Below are positions 41,181-49,694 of a stretch of 64,000 bases of DNA, in pieces. Numbering within the stretch: the stretch's first letter is position 1; every line of letters starts with the position of its first letter. The position numbers were made by a program, and so were the translations under genes. The stretch is from Aquitalea magnusonii (GTDB lineage Bacteria > Pseudomonadota > Gammaproteobacteria > Burkholderiales > Chromobacteriaceae). The stretch lies in the NCBI RefSeq assembly GCF_002217795.2, contig NZ_AP018823.1, forward strand, positions 3,286,001-3,350,000, read 5' to 3'. The notes under the pieces were generated by a model. It saw only the letters and a list, made by a program, of their open reading frames with translations, was not told the origin of the DNA and did no database searches.

Positions 41181-41891
41181 ATGTCCCGGCCCCTCTACCC
41201 TACGCCGCTGCACAGCCACAGCGACGATGACGATGATGAGGCAGTCAAACTGCCCGCCTTTCGCCGCTACGAATCTCAAGGCGTGATCCGGCAGATTTCC
41301 TACTACCTGTCCGGTGAAATCGTCGATCCGATTCAATACACCGACTTGCTGTACACCCTACGCACCGCCAGCGCCACCGACCTGATCTTCCTGCACCTGA
41401 ACACCCCCGGTGGCAATTTCGATACCGGCCTGCAAATCATCAACAATATCGCCGCCAGCGAGGCGCACGTCATCACCATTCTGGAAGCCCGCGCCTACTC
41501 GATGGGCGCACTGATCTTCCTGGCCGGCGACGAGCTGGTCGTGCATGACACCTGCCAGCTGATGTTCCACAACTATTCATCCGCTTCCATCGGCAAGGGC
41601 AATGAGCAGGCAGCGCAGGTAATGGCCAGCCGCAAGTGGTTCGACAAGGTGATGCGCAATGTCTGCCGCCCCTTCCTGAGCGATCAGGAACTGGAGCGCA
41701 TCAGCAAGGGCGAGGATATCTGGCTGGACACCGACGACATCCGTCGCCGCCTGCTGCATATCCAGAAAGGCGAACCGGCGGTCAAACCCAAAACCAATAG
41801 CGCCAAGGTCAAACCGGTGGCGCTGAGCGCAACCGAAGCCGACAGCGTGGCCAAACCAGCCAGCAAACCCCGCAAAACCAAGCTGGCCTGA
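41181..41891 (+). CDS. ClpP-like serine protease, non-canonical
   Basis: 236 residues from MSRPLYPTPLHS (AAAAGGA upstream). The core resembles Clp proteolytic subunits: S107 in ARAYSMGALIFLAGDE and H130 in QLMFHNYSSA, with a possible third residue in KGEDIWLDTDD. It has an unusual acidic run (DDDDDE, 15-20) and a Lys/Pro/Ala-rich, probably disordered C-terminal tail of ~50 residues. No ClpX gene is nearby and it is not housekeeping ClpP. Its partner and target are unknown. Confidence 0.8.
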   Translation: MSRPLYPTPLHSHSDDDDDEAVKLPAFRRYESQGVIRQISYYLSGEIVDPIQYTDLLYTLRTASATDLIFLHLNTPGGNFDTGLQIINNIAASEAHVITILEARAYSMGALIFLAGDELVVHDTCQLMFHNYSSASIGKGNEQAAQVMASRKWFDKVMRNVCRPFLSDQELERISKGEDIWLDTDDIRRRLLHIQKGEPAVKPKTNSAKVKPVALSATEADSVAKPASKPRKTKLA

Positions 41892-41892
41892 G

Positions 41893-42010
41893 GCCGTGCT
41901 TAGCGTGGCGCACCACATAGCGTAGCAGCGCGGAAACAAGCCGCGCCAACGCAGACAGTCGGCATACGGCAAGGCGCAAGGCCGCAGCAGCGTTCTTGTG
42001 AGCCGCTGTC
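41893..42010 (-). repeat. Dispersed intergenic repeat, copy in reverse orientation
   Basis: The complement of this stretch aligns with the repeats at 55029-55318. Shared blocks include AGCGGCTCACAA, TTGCGCC, TTGCCGTA, ACTGTCTGCGT, CTACGCT and GTG-GAGCC-like ends. It fills the gap between the ClpP-like gene and the convergent cupin gene. No transposase is present. Confidence 0.75.
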
Positions 42011-42338
42011 AATCCACGATGAACAGCCGCGCCCCGGTCCGGGTGGAGGAGCGGTGCGGCTCGCCTTCATCGGCCACCTGATAGCTCAGTCCCGGTGTCA
42101 ACATGAAGCGGCGGCCATCGGCCAGTTCGGTCAGCAACTCCCCCTCCAGACACAGCAGGATATGGCCCTTGCGGCACCAGTGGTCAGCCACATAGCCGGG
42201 GCTGTACTCCACCATGCGCACGCGGATATTGCCAAACTGGCAGCTACGCCACAGCGCCATGCCGCTTGCGCCGGGATGCTCGGTGGGGACAATGGCCGAC
42301 CAGTCGGTCACGCCAAAGGGGATAGTGTCGATTTGCAT
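42009..42338 (-). CDS. Small cupin protein (DHCW-motif-like)
   Basis: 109 residues from MQIDTIPFGVTDW. A single cupin barrel: YVADHWCRKGHILLCLEGEL carries the metal-site histidines and the Asp-His-Trp-Cys cluster, with a second half ending GARLFIVD. It resembles the family named for a DHCW motif; no function is known. The 24-codon upstream extension of the frame is not supported. Confidence 0.75.
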   Translation of the reverse strand: MQIDTIPFGVTDWSAIVPTEHPGASGMALWRSCQFGNIRVRMVEYSPGYVADHWCRKGHILLCLEGELLTELADGRRFMLTPGLSYQVADEGEPHRSSTRTGARLFIVD

Positions 42339-42411
42339 GCTGCGCTCCATCACGGGCTGAACAAGCAGACAGCTTACCCCAGCACGTCCAGTGTGGAATG
42401 CAGCGGACAAG

Positions 42412-42436
42412 AAAAAGCCCGGAGTGTGCTCCGGGC
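42412..42436 (-). terminator. Intrinsic terminator after adhE
   Basis: Stem GCCCGGAG/CTCCGGGC (42417-42436) with TTTTT following on the minus strand. It begins 24 bases past the adhE stop. Confidence 0.9.
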
Positions 42437-42459
42437 CGGTGCGGTGATGTGCTAGAGAT

Positions 42460-45126
42460 TTATACCGCCTTGAGCTTGCCCTTGGGCTTGGCAGTCACAG
42501 CGGGCGCGGTAGTCTCCTCCCGCAGATGAGCTTCGCGCCAGGCGTGGCCGTAGTAGCTGTCCAGCAATAGCTGCTTCAGTTCGCTGATCAGTGGATAGCG
42601 CGGATTGGCCCCGGTGCATTGGTCGTCAAATGCATCCTCGGCCAGTTGGTCCACCTTGGCGAGGAAGTCCGCCTCGCCCACCCCGGCAGCCTGAATCGAC
42701 ATGGGGATGTTGAGCATCTGCTTGAGCTCGTCCACCCACTGCACCAGTTTTTCCACCCGTTCGTGATCGCGGCTGGCTTCCAGCCCCAGATGGCGGGCAA
42801 TTTCGGCATAGCGCTCTACGCTCTTGGGGCGGTCGTACTGGCTGAAGGCGGTTTGCTTGGTGGGAATGTCGGCCGCGTTGTAGCGGATGACATTGCTGAT
42901 CAGCAAGGCATTGGCCAGACCGTGGGCCAGGCCGAATTCCGCGCCCAGCTTGTGCGCCATGGAGTGGCACACACCCAGGAAGGCGTTGGCAAAGGCGATG
43001 CCGGCAATGGTGGCGGCGTTATGCACTTGCTCGCGCGCTTTCGGATCGCGCGCGCCGTTGGCATAGGCCGATGGCAGGTAGTCCTTCAGCAGCTTCAGCG
43101 CCTGCAGGGCTTGCGGGTCGGAATATTCGTTGGCCATCACCGACACATAGGCCTCCAGCGCATGCGTCACCGCGTCGATGCCGCCAAAGGCGGTGAGCGA
43201 CTTGGGCATGTCCATCACCAGATTGGCATCCACAATGGCCATGTGCGGGGTGAGTTCGTAGTCGGCAATCGGGTATTTCACCCCGGTCACTTCATCGGTC
43301 ACCACGGCAAACGGTGTGACTTCCGAGCCGGTGCCGGATGTGGTGGGCACCGCCACCAGCATGGCTTTGCCACCCAGCTTGGGGAACTGGTAAATGCGTT
43401 TGCGGATGTCCATGAAGCGCAGCGCCAGATCGGCAAAATGCACTTCCGGGTGTTCGTACATCACCCAGATGATCTTGGCCGCATCCATCGGCGAACCACC
43501 ACCCAGCGCCATGATGACGTCCGGCTGGAAGGCATGGGCCAGATCAACCCCTTTGCGCACGATGGCCAATGTGGGGTCGGCCGGCACCTCGAAGAACACT
43601 TCCACTTCCAGCCCCATCTTTTTCAACAGGCGGATGGGCTCGTCGACAAAGCCGTGTTCGAACAGGTATTGCCCGGTGACAATCAGGCAACGCTTTTTGC
43701 CAGCCAGGTCTTCCAGCGCCACCGGCAGGCAGCCGCGGCGGAAGTAAATGGACTTGGGCAGTTTGTGCCACAGCATGTTTTCCGCCCTCTTGGCCACGGT
43801 TTTCTTGTTGATCAGGTGTTTGGGGCCGACGTTTTCCGAGATGGAGTTGCCACCCCAGGAACCGCAGCCCAGCGTCAGCGACGGGGCCAGGCTGAAGTTG
43901 TACAAATCACCGATGCCACCATGCGAGGACGGGGTGTTGATCAGGATGCGGGCGGTTTTCATCTTGTCGCCAAAATAGCGGATGCGCTCGCCTTGCAAGT
44001 CCTGATCGGTATACAGCGCCGAGGTGTGGCCGATGCCACCCAGTGCCACCAGCGCGGCGGCCTGGTCGCAGGCATCGGCAAAATCGCGGGCGCGGTACAT
44101 GGCCAGCGTGGGCGACAGTTTTTCGTGGGCGAAGGCTTCGTCATTGCTCAGATCGCTCACTTCGCCAATCAGCACCTTGGTGTCGGCCGGTACGGTAATG
44201 CCGGCCATGGCGGCAATTTTCACCGCGCTCTGGCCGACGATGGAGGCATTCAGATTGCCGCGGTTGAGGATGACACCCGCCACGGCGGCGGTTTGCTCTG
44301 CACTGAGGATGTAACCGCCATGCCGGGAAAAGCGTTCGCGCACGGCCTCGTAAATGCTGTCCACCACGATGACGGATTGCTCGGACGCACACACCACGCC
44401 GTTGTCGAAGGTCTTGGACATCAGGATGGAGGCCACGGCGCGCTTGATGTCGGCGGTTTCATCGATCACCGCCGGGGTATTGCCCGCGCCCACGCCAATG
44501 GCCGGTTTGCCGGAGGAATACGCTGCCCGCACCATGCCGGGGCCACCGGTGGCCAGGATCAGATTGATATCCGGATGCTGCATCAGTGCATTGGACAGCT
44601 CCACGCTAGGCTCATCTATCCAGCCGATGATGTCCCTGGGCGCACCGGCGGCCACCGCCGCTTCCAGCACCAGCCGCGCGGCTTCGCAAGTGGAACGGCG
44701 CGCCCGCGGATGCGGCGAGAAAATGATGGCATTGCGGGTTTTCAGCGCGATCAGCGCCTTGAAAATGGCGGTGGAGGTGGGATTGGTGGTGGGCACGATG
44801 CCGCACAGGATGCCAATGGGCTCGGCAATGGTGATGGTGCCGAAGCTGTCGTCTTCCGACAGCACGCCGCAGGTCTTTTCATCCTTGTACTTGTTGTAGA
44901 TGTACTCGGAGGCAAAGTGATTCTTGATCACCTTGTCTTCCATCACCCCCATGCCGGTTTCTTCCACCGCCATGCGCGCCAGCGGAATGCGCGCATCGGC
45001 CGCGGCCAGCGCCGCGCTGCGGAAAATCACATCCACCTGCTGTTGGGAAAATTCGGCAAACACCGCCTGGGCCTGTTTGACACGCGCGACCAGCGCATCC
45101 AGTTGTTCCAATGAAGATACCGACAT
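42460..45126 (-). CDS. adhE: Bifunctional acetaldehyde-CoA / alcohol dehydrogenase
   Basis: 888 residues from MSVSSLEQLDALVARVKQAQ (the frame extends 27 codons further without family match); E. coli AdhE has 891. The N-terminal half is the CoA-acylating aldehyde dehydrogenase with Cys in FDNGVVCASEQSVIV. The C-terminal half is an iron-dependent alcohol dehydrogenase with LGGGSPMDAAKIIWVMYEHP, DAVTHALEAYVS and GVCHSMAHKLGAEFGLAHG. It reduces acetyl-CoA to ethanol and reoxidises NADH when oxygen is low. No clear FNR box was found upstream. Confidence 0.97.
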   Translation of the reverse strand: MSVSSLEQLDALVARVKQAQAVFAEFSQQQVDVIFRSAALAAADARIPLARMAVEETGMGVMEDKVIKNHFASEYIYNKYKDEKTCGVLSEDDSFGTITIAEPIGILCGIVPTTNPTSTAIFKALIALKTRNAIIFSPHPRARRSTCEAARLVLEAAVAAGAPRDIIGWIDEPSVELSNALMQHPDINLILATGGPGMVRAAYSSGKPAIGVGAGNTPAVIDETADIKRAVASILMSKTFDNGVVCASEQSVIVVDSIYEAVRERFSRHGGYILSAEQTAAVAGVILNRGNLNASIVGQSAVKIAAMAGITVPADTKVLIGEVSDLSNDEAFAHEKLSPTLAMYRARDFADACDQAAALVALGGIGHTSALYTDQDLQGERIRYFGDKMKTARILINTPSSHGGIGDLYNFSLAPSLTLGCGSWGGNSISENVGPKHLINKKTVAKRAENMLWHKLPKSIYFRRGCLPVALEDLAGKKRCLIVTGQYLFEHGFVDEPIRLLKKMGLEVEVFFEVPADPTLAIVRKGVDLAHAFQPDVIMALGGGSPMDAAKIIWVMYEHPEVHFADLALRFMDIRKRIYQFPKLGGKAMLVAVPTTSGTGSEVTPFAVVTDEVTGVKYPIADYELTPHMAIVDANLVMDMPKSLTAFGGIDAVTHALEAYVSVMANEYSDPQALQALKLLKDYLPSAYANGARDPKAREQVHNAATIAGIAFANAFLGVCHSMAHKLGAEFGLAHGLANALLISNVIRYNAADIPTKQTAFSQYDRPKSVERYAEIARHLGLEASRDHERVEKLVQWVDELKQMLNIPMSIQAAGVGEADFLAKVDQLAEDAFDDQCTGANPRYPLISELKQLLLDSYYGHAWREAHLREETTAPAVTAKPKGKLKAV

Positions 45127-45546
45127 GACACGACTCCAATAACAAAGAAAGAAATCCGTCCCGGGCACCATGACATTCAGTTTATTTTTACGCCATATCG
45201 CGCACATGAATAATAATCACGGCAACTGAATATCCGGCCCTGCCTGCTGTAATAAACTCACTACAGAAAAGCAAATAAGATTGTCCGACAAACAAGAAAA
45301 CAGCCTTTGTTTACGGTGAAAATTATTAATTACGGCCAGATTACTCTTTTTATCTTCAGGTCGTTTTGCGCCAGACCAAACAAAAGATGCAAATACCACC
45401 GCCAAATACGGCAGATTCAATAAGCGGCAAATAAACCGCCGCAAACATTGTAGTGCTTCACTTACACTCCCTCCTTGCCGGGCATGAAAAAACCGCCAGC
45501 GCCTGAGCAGGCGGTGGCGGTCTGTCGGCAACAATGTGGCGCGGAA
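45127..45546. other. AT-rich intergenic region between adhE and carbonic anhydrase
   Basis: 420 bases without a gene apart from the terminator at 45487-45521. The part from about 45180 to 45430 is markedly AT-rich for this chromosome and should contain the adhE promoter and regulator sites. I could not assign hexamers or an FNR/ArcA site with confidence. Confidence 0.5.
45487..45521 (-). terminator. Intrinsic terminator after the carbonic anhydrase gene
   Basis: Stem ACCGCCA/TGGCGGT with an inner CGCCT/AGGCG and, on the minus strand, six T. 25 bases past the stop. Confidence 0.88.
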
Positions 45547-46614
45547 TCAGCGCATGAAGCTGTATTTGAAAAACTGGCCCTGCTTCATCAGTGCGCGGAT
45601 TGCAGCCGGGTCGGTTTCGCCGTTCAGATTGGTGATGACCAGCTTGCCCGCGCCCTGGCGCAGATCATTACGGAAATCGTAGAACGCCCCCAGGATGGCC
45701 AGATGCCCGGCCTCCACCTCGCCGGAAAACTTCAGGATGGCACTTTCCACCTGGTTGTTGATGTTGAGCAGCGCGCCGTCAGTGGGGTCTATCCCCTGCG
45801 GAATATTGATGGTGGCCAATTCCTTGCGAATGGCCGGCTCCAGCTTGCTGTAATCGGATGAAGCAGCCTTGATGGCACCGCAGGCGGCATGGCCAACAAA
45901 AATCAGCAGCGGGGTATGCAGATGACGCACGCCATACTCCACCGAGCCCTCTGCCGTGGCCAGTTGATTGCCGATATCGCGCACCATGAACAAATCGTTG
46001 ACCGCACTCTTGTCCATCACTTCGCTTTGCACGCGCGAATCGGAGCAGGTGACTACCGTGGCACGCGGCGTCTGCTTGTCGGCAAAGGTCTTGAAGTAGG
46101 CGGCATTGTGGTGCGCCATATAGTCGGTATTGTCGTGCAGGATGGTCGTCACGGCCGCCCGTACCTGCTGCACTTCCGAACCATGGCCGTGCTCGTCATG
46201 GCTGCTTTCCTCCGGCTTGTGAGGCAGCGCCTTGGCTTTGGCACGATGTGGTTTGGCCCTGCGCTTTGCCTCATGCGCCGCCATGCCTGGGGCATGCACT
46301 TCCGGACTAGGGCCTAGCGGGGTCTTGATCTGCGGTGCGGCGGACTGCTTCACCTCCGGCTGCAGGGTTTCCGGCTCCTTGGGCTTGGCCCGTGCCGCCG
46401 CCATCGACGCGGCCAGCTTGCCCGGCAACACAATGGTTTTACTTGAACTTTCGGCCGCAGCCGATGCCGCCTGCTTGCCCGGCAGCACAATCGGCTTGCT
46501 GTGTTCGGCGGCTGCCGCGGCCTTTTCTTCGGCCTGCGCCATGCCGGCCAGACTAGCGCCCACCAGTACCATTATCGCCGCCTGCAGCGAACGGATCTGC
46601 CATGTCTTGTTCAT
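45547..46614 (-). CDS. Exported beta-class carbonic anhydrase
   Basis: 355 residues from MNKTWQIRSLQAAIM (AAGG ahead of the start; an ATG four codons up is also possible). The signal peptide ends at AQA, placing it in the periplasm. Residues ~30-145 are a low-complexity region with two copies of a KPIVLPGKQAAS/KTIVLPGKLAAS unit and Lys/Pro/His-rich sequence. The enzyme domain follows with zinc ligands in VVTCSDSRVQSEV and FVGHAACGAIKAA. It interconverts CO2 and bicarbonate. Confidence 0.88.
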   Translation of the reverse strand: MNKTWQIRSLQAAIMVLVGASLAGMAQAEEKAAAAAEHSKPIVLPGKQAASAAAESSSKTIVLPGKLAASMAAARAKPKEPETLQPEVKQSAAPQIKTPLGPSPEVHAPGMAAHEAKRRAKPHRAKAKALPHKPEESSHDEHGHGSEVQQVRAAVTTILHDNTDYMAHHNAAYFKTFADKQTPRATVVTCSDSRVQSEVMDKSAVNDLFMVRDIGNQLATAEGSVEYGVRHLHTPLLIFVGHAACGAIKAASSDYSKLEPAIRKELATINIPQGIDPTDGALLNINNQVESAILKFSGEVEAGHLAILGAFYDFRNDLRQGAGKLVITNLNGETDPAAIRALMKQGQFFKYSFMR

Positions 46615-46816
46615 CACGCCTTGCATCCTGTTGTTGGTAAGAGATAGCCCCCACACCGCCCTGCCCGGTCGTGTGGGTGGCACGCAGCGCTGTTATTGCG
46701 ACAGATCACCGCTTTACTCTTTTTATGCTGTCCTGGCTGGCCGCACCGGTTTTTCTGGCTTACGGCAGCGGCAGCCAATGACTCCTACTCGTCATATCGG
46801 CCAGTTTTTACCAAAC

Positions 46817-47701
46817 TTAAGCTGTTGACTGCGCACGGCGCGGGCTGTCCTGCCCGCATAACACGCCGCCCAACACCAGCAGGCAGGCCAGCCACTGCGC
46901 CGCAGTCAGGGTTTCCCCCAGCAACAGCCAGGCCAGCAGCACGGTAAACAGCGGAATCAGATTAATGAAGGGCGATGCCCGCGACACCGGCATCTTGCTG
47001 ACCGCCCAGGTGTACAAACCATAGGCCCCCAGGGTGACGAACACGCCCAGATACACCACCAGCAGGCTGGGCAATAGCGGAAATTGCGTGGGCCAATGGC
47101 CCCACGGGGTGAGCAAGGCGGCACCAAACCAGACGCTGCCCAGCACCGTCTGCATGCCGGTAATGGCCAGTGCCGAATAACGCCGGGACAAGCGCTTGGC
47201 AATCAGCACATAGCCGGTGGCGCACAACATGGCACAAAACTCCAGCGCATTACCCAATACCGGGTTGGGTGCCTGAGCGGACACCTGATTGTCCAGGGTA
47301 AGCCACAGCACACCAGCAAAAGAAATGGCCAGCCCCAGCCAGCTACGCCGGCTCATCCTCTCATGCAGGAACAGCATGGCCCCCACACCGGTCAGCAGCG
47401 GAAGCGTGGCGGTAATCACCGATGCCTGTGCGGCACTGGTATTCACCAGCGCCTGGGCCTCGAACAGAAAATACAAGCAAGGTTCGGCCAGGCCCATGGC
47501 CAGCATCCAGCGCCAATCACCACGCTGATAGCGCCAGCGTTCTGCCCGCTGCCACAGCAACGGCAGAATGCAGCAACTGGCCAGCACCATGCGGGCAAAC
47601 AGCACCGCCAGCGGGTCGAACACGGCAAAGACAATCTTGAGGGCGATAAAGGCACTGGCCCAGAGCAACATGGCAGCGCTGAGCGCAAAAGTGGGCAACA
47701 T
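46817..47701 (-). CDS. EamA/DMT-family transporter
   Basis: 294 residues with ten membrane segments in two five-helix EamA repeats (first ALSAAMLLWASAFIALKIVF; second NALEFCAMLCATGYVLIAKR). Conserved Glu/Pro residues are in AEPCLYFLFEAQAL and VSRASPFINLIPLFTVLLAW. Probable exporter of amino acids or metabolites; substrate unknown. The ATG at 47755 is an alternative start adding 18 polar residues. Confidence 0.88.
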   Translation of the reverse strand: MLPTFALSAAMLLWASAFIALKIVFAVFDPLAVLFARMVLASCCILPLLWQRAERWRYQRGDWRWMLAMGLAEPCLYFLFEAQALVNTSAAQASVITATLPLLTGVGAMLFLHERMSRRSWLGLAISFAGVLWLTLDNQVSAQAPNPVLGNALEFCAMLCATGYVLIAKRLSRRYSALAITGMQTVLGSVWFGAALLTPWGHWPTQFPLLPSLLVVYLGVFVTLGAYGLYTWAVSKMPVSRASPFINLIPLFTVLLAWLLLGETLTAAQWLACLLVLGGVLCGQDSPRRAQSTA

Positions 47702-47771
47702 GAGCAATCCATTGCAAAAGGAAAACCGCCGGCGGTCATCACCGGCAGCGCTCATTTTCCCATATCCCGCC

Positions 47772-48383
47772 CTAGCGCGTTACTTCGGCAAAAGCTTCCA
47801 GCACTTTGCCAGTCAAAGGCTGGCTGATGGCGCGCAGATAACGCTGCGCAAGCTGCTCGCGGCTTATTGAGGTGAAACCGGCAAAAGCCGCGGAACCGCG
47901 TTCATCCTCCGCCACGACACCGGGGCTGACCAGATTCACCCGCGCCTGCCCCCACAACTCCTGTGCCGCCGAACGCACAAAAGCCGCCAAACCGGCATTG
48001 ACCACGCTGGCGCAACTGCCGCCATTGATATGTTCGCGCTCCAGCAGGCCGGAGGTCAGTACAAACACGGCACCGGGTTTCAGATAGCGCGCGCCGATCT
48101 GCACCAGCCGCACCTGCCCCATCAGCTTGTGATTCAGCCCGCCCAGCCAGTCAGACTCGCTCAATTGCGACAGCGGCTTGAACGGCACATGACCGGCGGC
48201 CACCACCACCGCGTCCAGGTCTGGATGTGCCTGGTACATGGCCTCGATGCTGGCCGGATCTGTCATGTCCACGATCACCTCCCCGCCATGGCGCCCCCCC
48301 ACCAGCACCTGATGTTGTGCTGACAGCAGCTGCACCACCGCACTACCGATAACACCACGTCCACCAATAACCAGTACTTTCAT
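47772..48383 (-). CDS. Short-chain dehydrogenase/reductase
   Basis: 203 residues from MKVLVIGGRGVIGSAVVQLL with AGGAAAGG upstream. It is a short SDR: the NAD(P) motif is GGRGVIG, with VVAAGHVPF in place of NNAG. The usual Tyr-x3-Lys is not evident at the expected place (GGSCASVVNAGLAAFV), so it may not be a standard reductase. Divergent from a LysR gene, 247 bases apart, which probably controls it. Confidence 0.85.
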   Translation of the reverse strand: MKVLVIGGRGVIGSAVVQLLSAQHQVLVGGRHGGEVIVDMTDPASIEAMYQAHPDLDAVVVAAGHVPFKPLSQLSESDWLGGLNHKLMGQVRLVQIGARYLKPGAVFVLTSGLLEREHINGGSCASVVNAGLAAFVRSAAQELWGQARVNLVSPGVVAEDERGSAAFAGFTSISREQLAQRYLRAISQPLTGKVLEAFAEVTR

Positions 48384-48630
48384 TGTCTTGCCTTTCCTGA
48401 GTGAAATCGTTCTAAAAAACATGCCAATCAATCATACACAGGACAATTTCGCCGATTAACCCCAGCAAATAGACTTCAATGTTCAAAATTAAAAACAATA
48501 CAGCACAAACCTGCCTGACCGACGGTTTGCTAAGAAAATTCCTGGCACTGTTCAGGAAACTGGGCAGCCCTATGCTAATATCGTGAAAAACGCCGTCAAA
48601 TACATCGCCCTTACCACGCACTGTTCTGCC

Positions 48631-49569
48631 ATGAAAACAAATCCCACTCCATCGCCCGATGCCCTGCTGGCTTTTGATGCACTGGCGCGCAAAGGCAGTT
48701 TCACCGCCGCCGCCGATGACATCGGCTGTGCCAAAAGCCGGATCAGCCAGTTGGTGAAAGAGCTGGAACAACAGCTTGGCACCGTGCTGGTACTGCGCAA
48801 CACCCGCCGCGTGGCGCTGACCGAAACCGGTCGCCGCCTGGCCGCGCACGCCCGCCAGTTGCGCGAGATGCTGGAAAAAGTGGGGCCGGATATCGAAGAA
48901 GCGCAGGGCCTGATCGAAGGCCCGCTGCGCATCAGCGCCACCGCCTCGTTTGCCCAATACCTGCTAGCCCCCATGCTGTCCGAGCTGGCCGCCTGCCATC
49001 CCGGACTGGAACTGGAGCTACGCGCGGAAAACCGCCTGCAAGACCCGATCAACGACGGCGTGGACTTCTGCATCCGCTCGCGCAATGTGCATGACGACCG
49101 CCTGGTGGCCAAACCGCTGGGCTTTGTCTGGGAAGCGCCCTACGCCTCGCCCGACTATCTGGCCAAGGCGCCGCCGCTGGAAACACCGGATGACCTGTGT
49201 CGCCACCGCATCCTGCTCAACAGCCACCATGTCTATGGCCGGGAATGGCGACTGGAAAAAGACGGGGAGCTCAAATCCATCACCACCCGCCCCATGCTGG
49301 TATGCGACCAGTACGCCTCGCTGATCTCCGGCCTGATTGCCGGCCACGGCGTGGCACTGCTGCCGCACTATGTGGCCAGCCATTATCTGCAAAGCGGGCA
49401 TCTGGTACGGGTACTGCCAGGCTGGCAAGGCGGCAGTTGGCCGGTGTATCTGGTATTCCCTTACCGCCAGCCCCTGCCCGGCAAATACGAAGCCTTCATC
49501 CAGCATGTGACGCCACGGCTGCGCGCCGTGCTGGAAGAACGCCCGCTGTATTCCGGCGGCAAAGACTGA
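48631..49569 (+). CDS. LysR-family transcriptional regulator
   Basis: 312 residues from MKTNPTPSPDALLAFDALAR. The N-terminal winged HTH (SFTAAADDIGCAKSRISQLVKELEQQLG) and a C-terminal effector domain (LEGPLRIS-type linker, LISGLIAGHGVALLPHYVA) are both complete. The frame opens 16 codons earlier at a GTG. Divergent orientation suggests it regulates the neighbouring SDR gene. Confidence 0.93.
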   Translation: MKTNPTPSPDALLAFDALARKGSFTAAADDIGCAKSRISQLVKELEQQLGTVLVLRNTRRVALTETGRRLAAHARQLREMLEKVGPDIEEAQGLIEGPLRISATASFAQYLLAPMLSELAACHPGLELELRAENRLQDPINDGVDFCIRSRNVHDDRLVAKPLGFVWEAPYASPDYLAKAPPLETPDDLCRHRILLNSHHVYGREWRLEKDGELKSITTRPMLVCDQYASLISGLIAGHGVALLPHYVASHYLQSGHLVRVLPGWQGGSWPVYLVFPYRQPLPGKYEAFIQHVTPRLRAVLEERPLYSGGKD

Positions 49570-49694
49570 CACGGCAAGGCCAGGCGCAGGGCCGACCCTT
49601 GATCCAGACCAAAGCAACCGCGACCGGCTTTTGCCACAATCGCGCGTCAGGAAGTAATCGAGAATCAGGCGCAGTGCGCCGCATGAGGGCAGCA

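Noticed and set aside
42619..45114. 831-codon plus-strand open frame opposite adhE
   Set aside because: It is the complement of a strongly conserved gene; its His/Gly-rich composition is typical of antisense frames in high-GC DNA.
45181..45430. Search for an FNR box controlling adhE
   Set aside because: No TTGAT-N4-ATCAA-like site was found in the AT-rich gap, so anaerobic control is not claimed from sequence.
49197..49694. Upstream extension of the UbiH-family frame by 166 codons
   Set aside because: It overlaps the LysR gene in another frame and lacks family sequence; the FAD-binding start follows an RBS at 49695.
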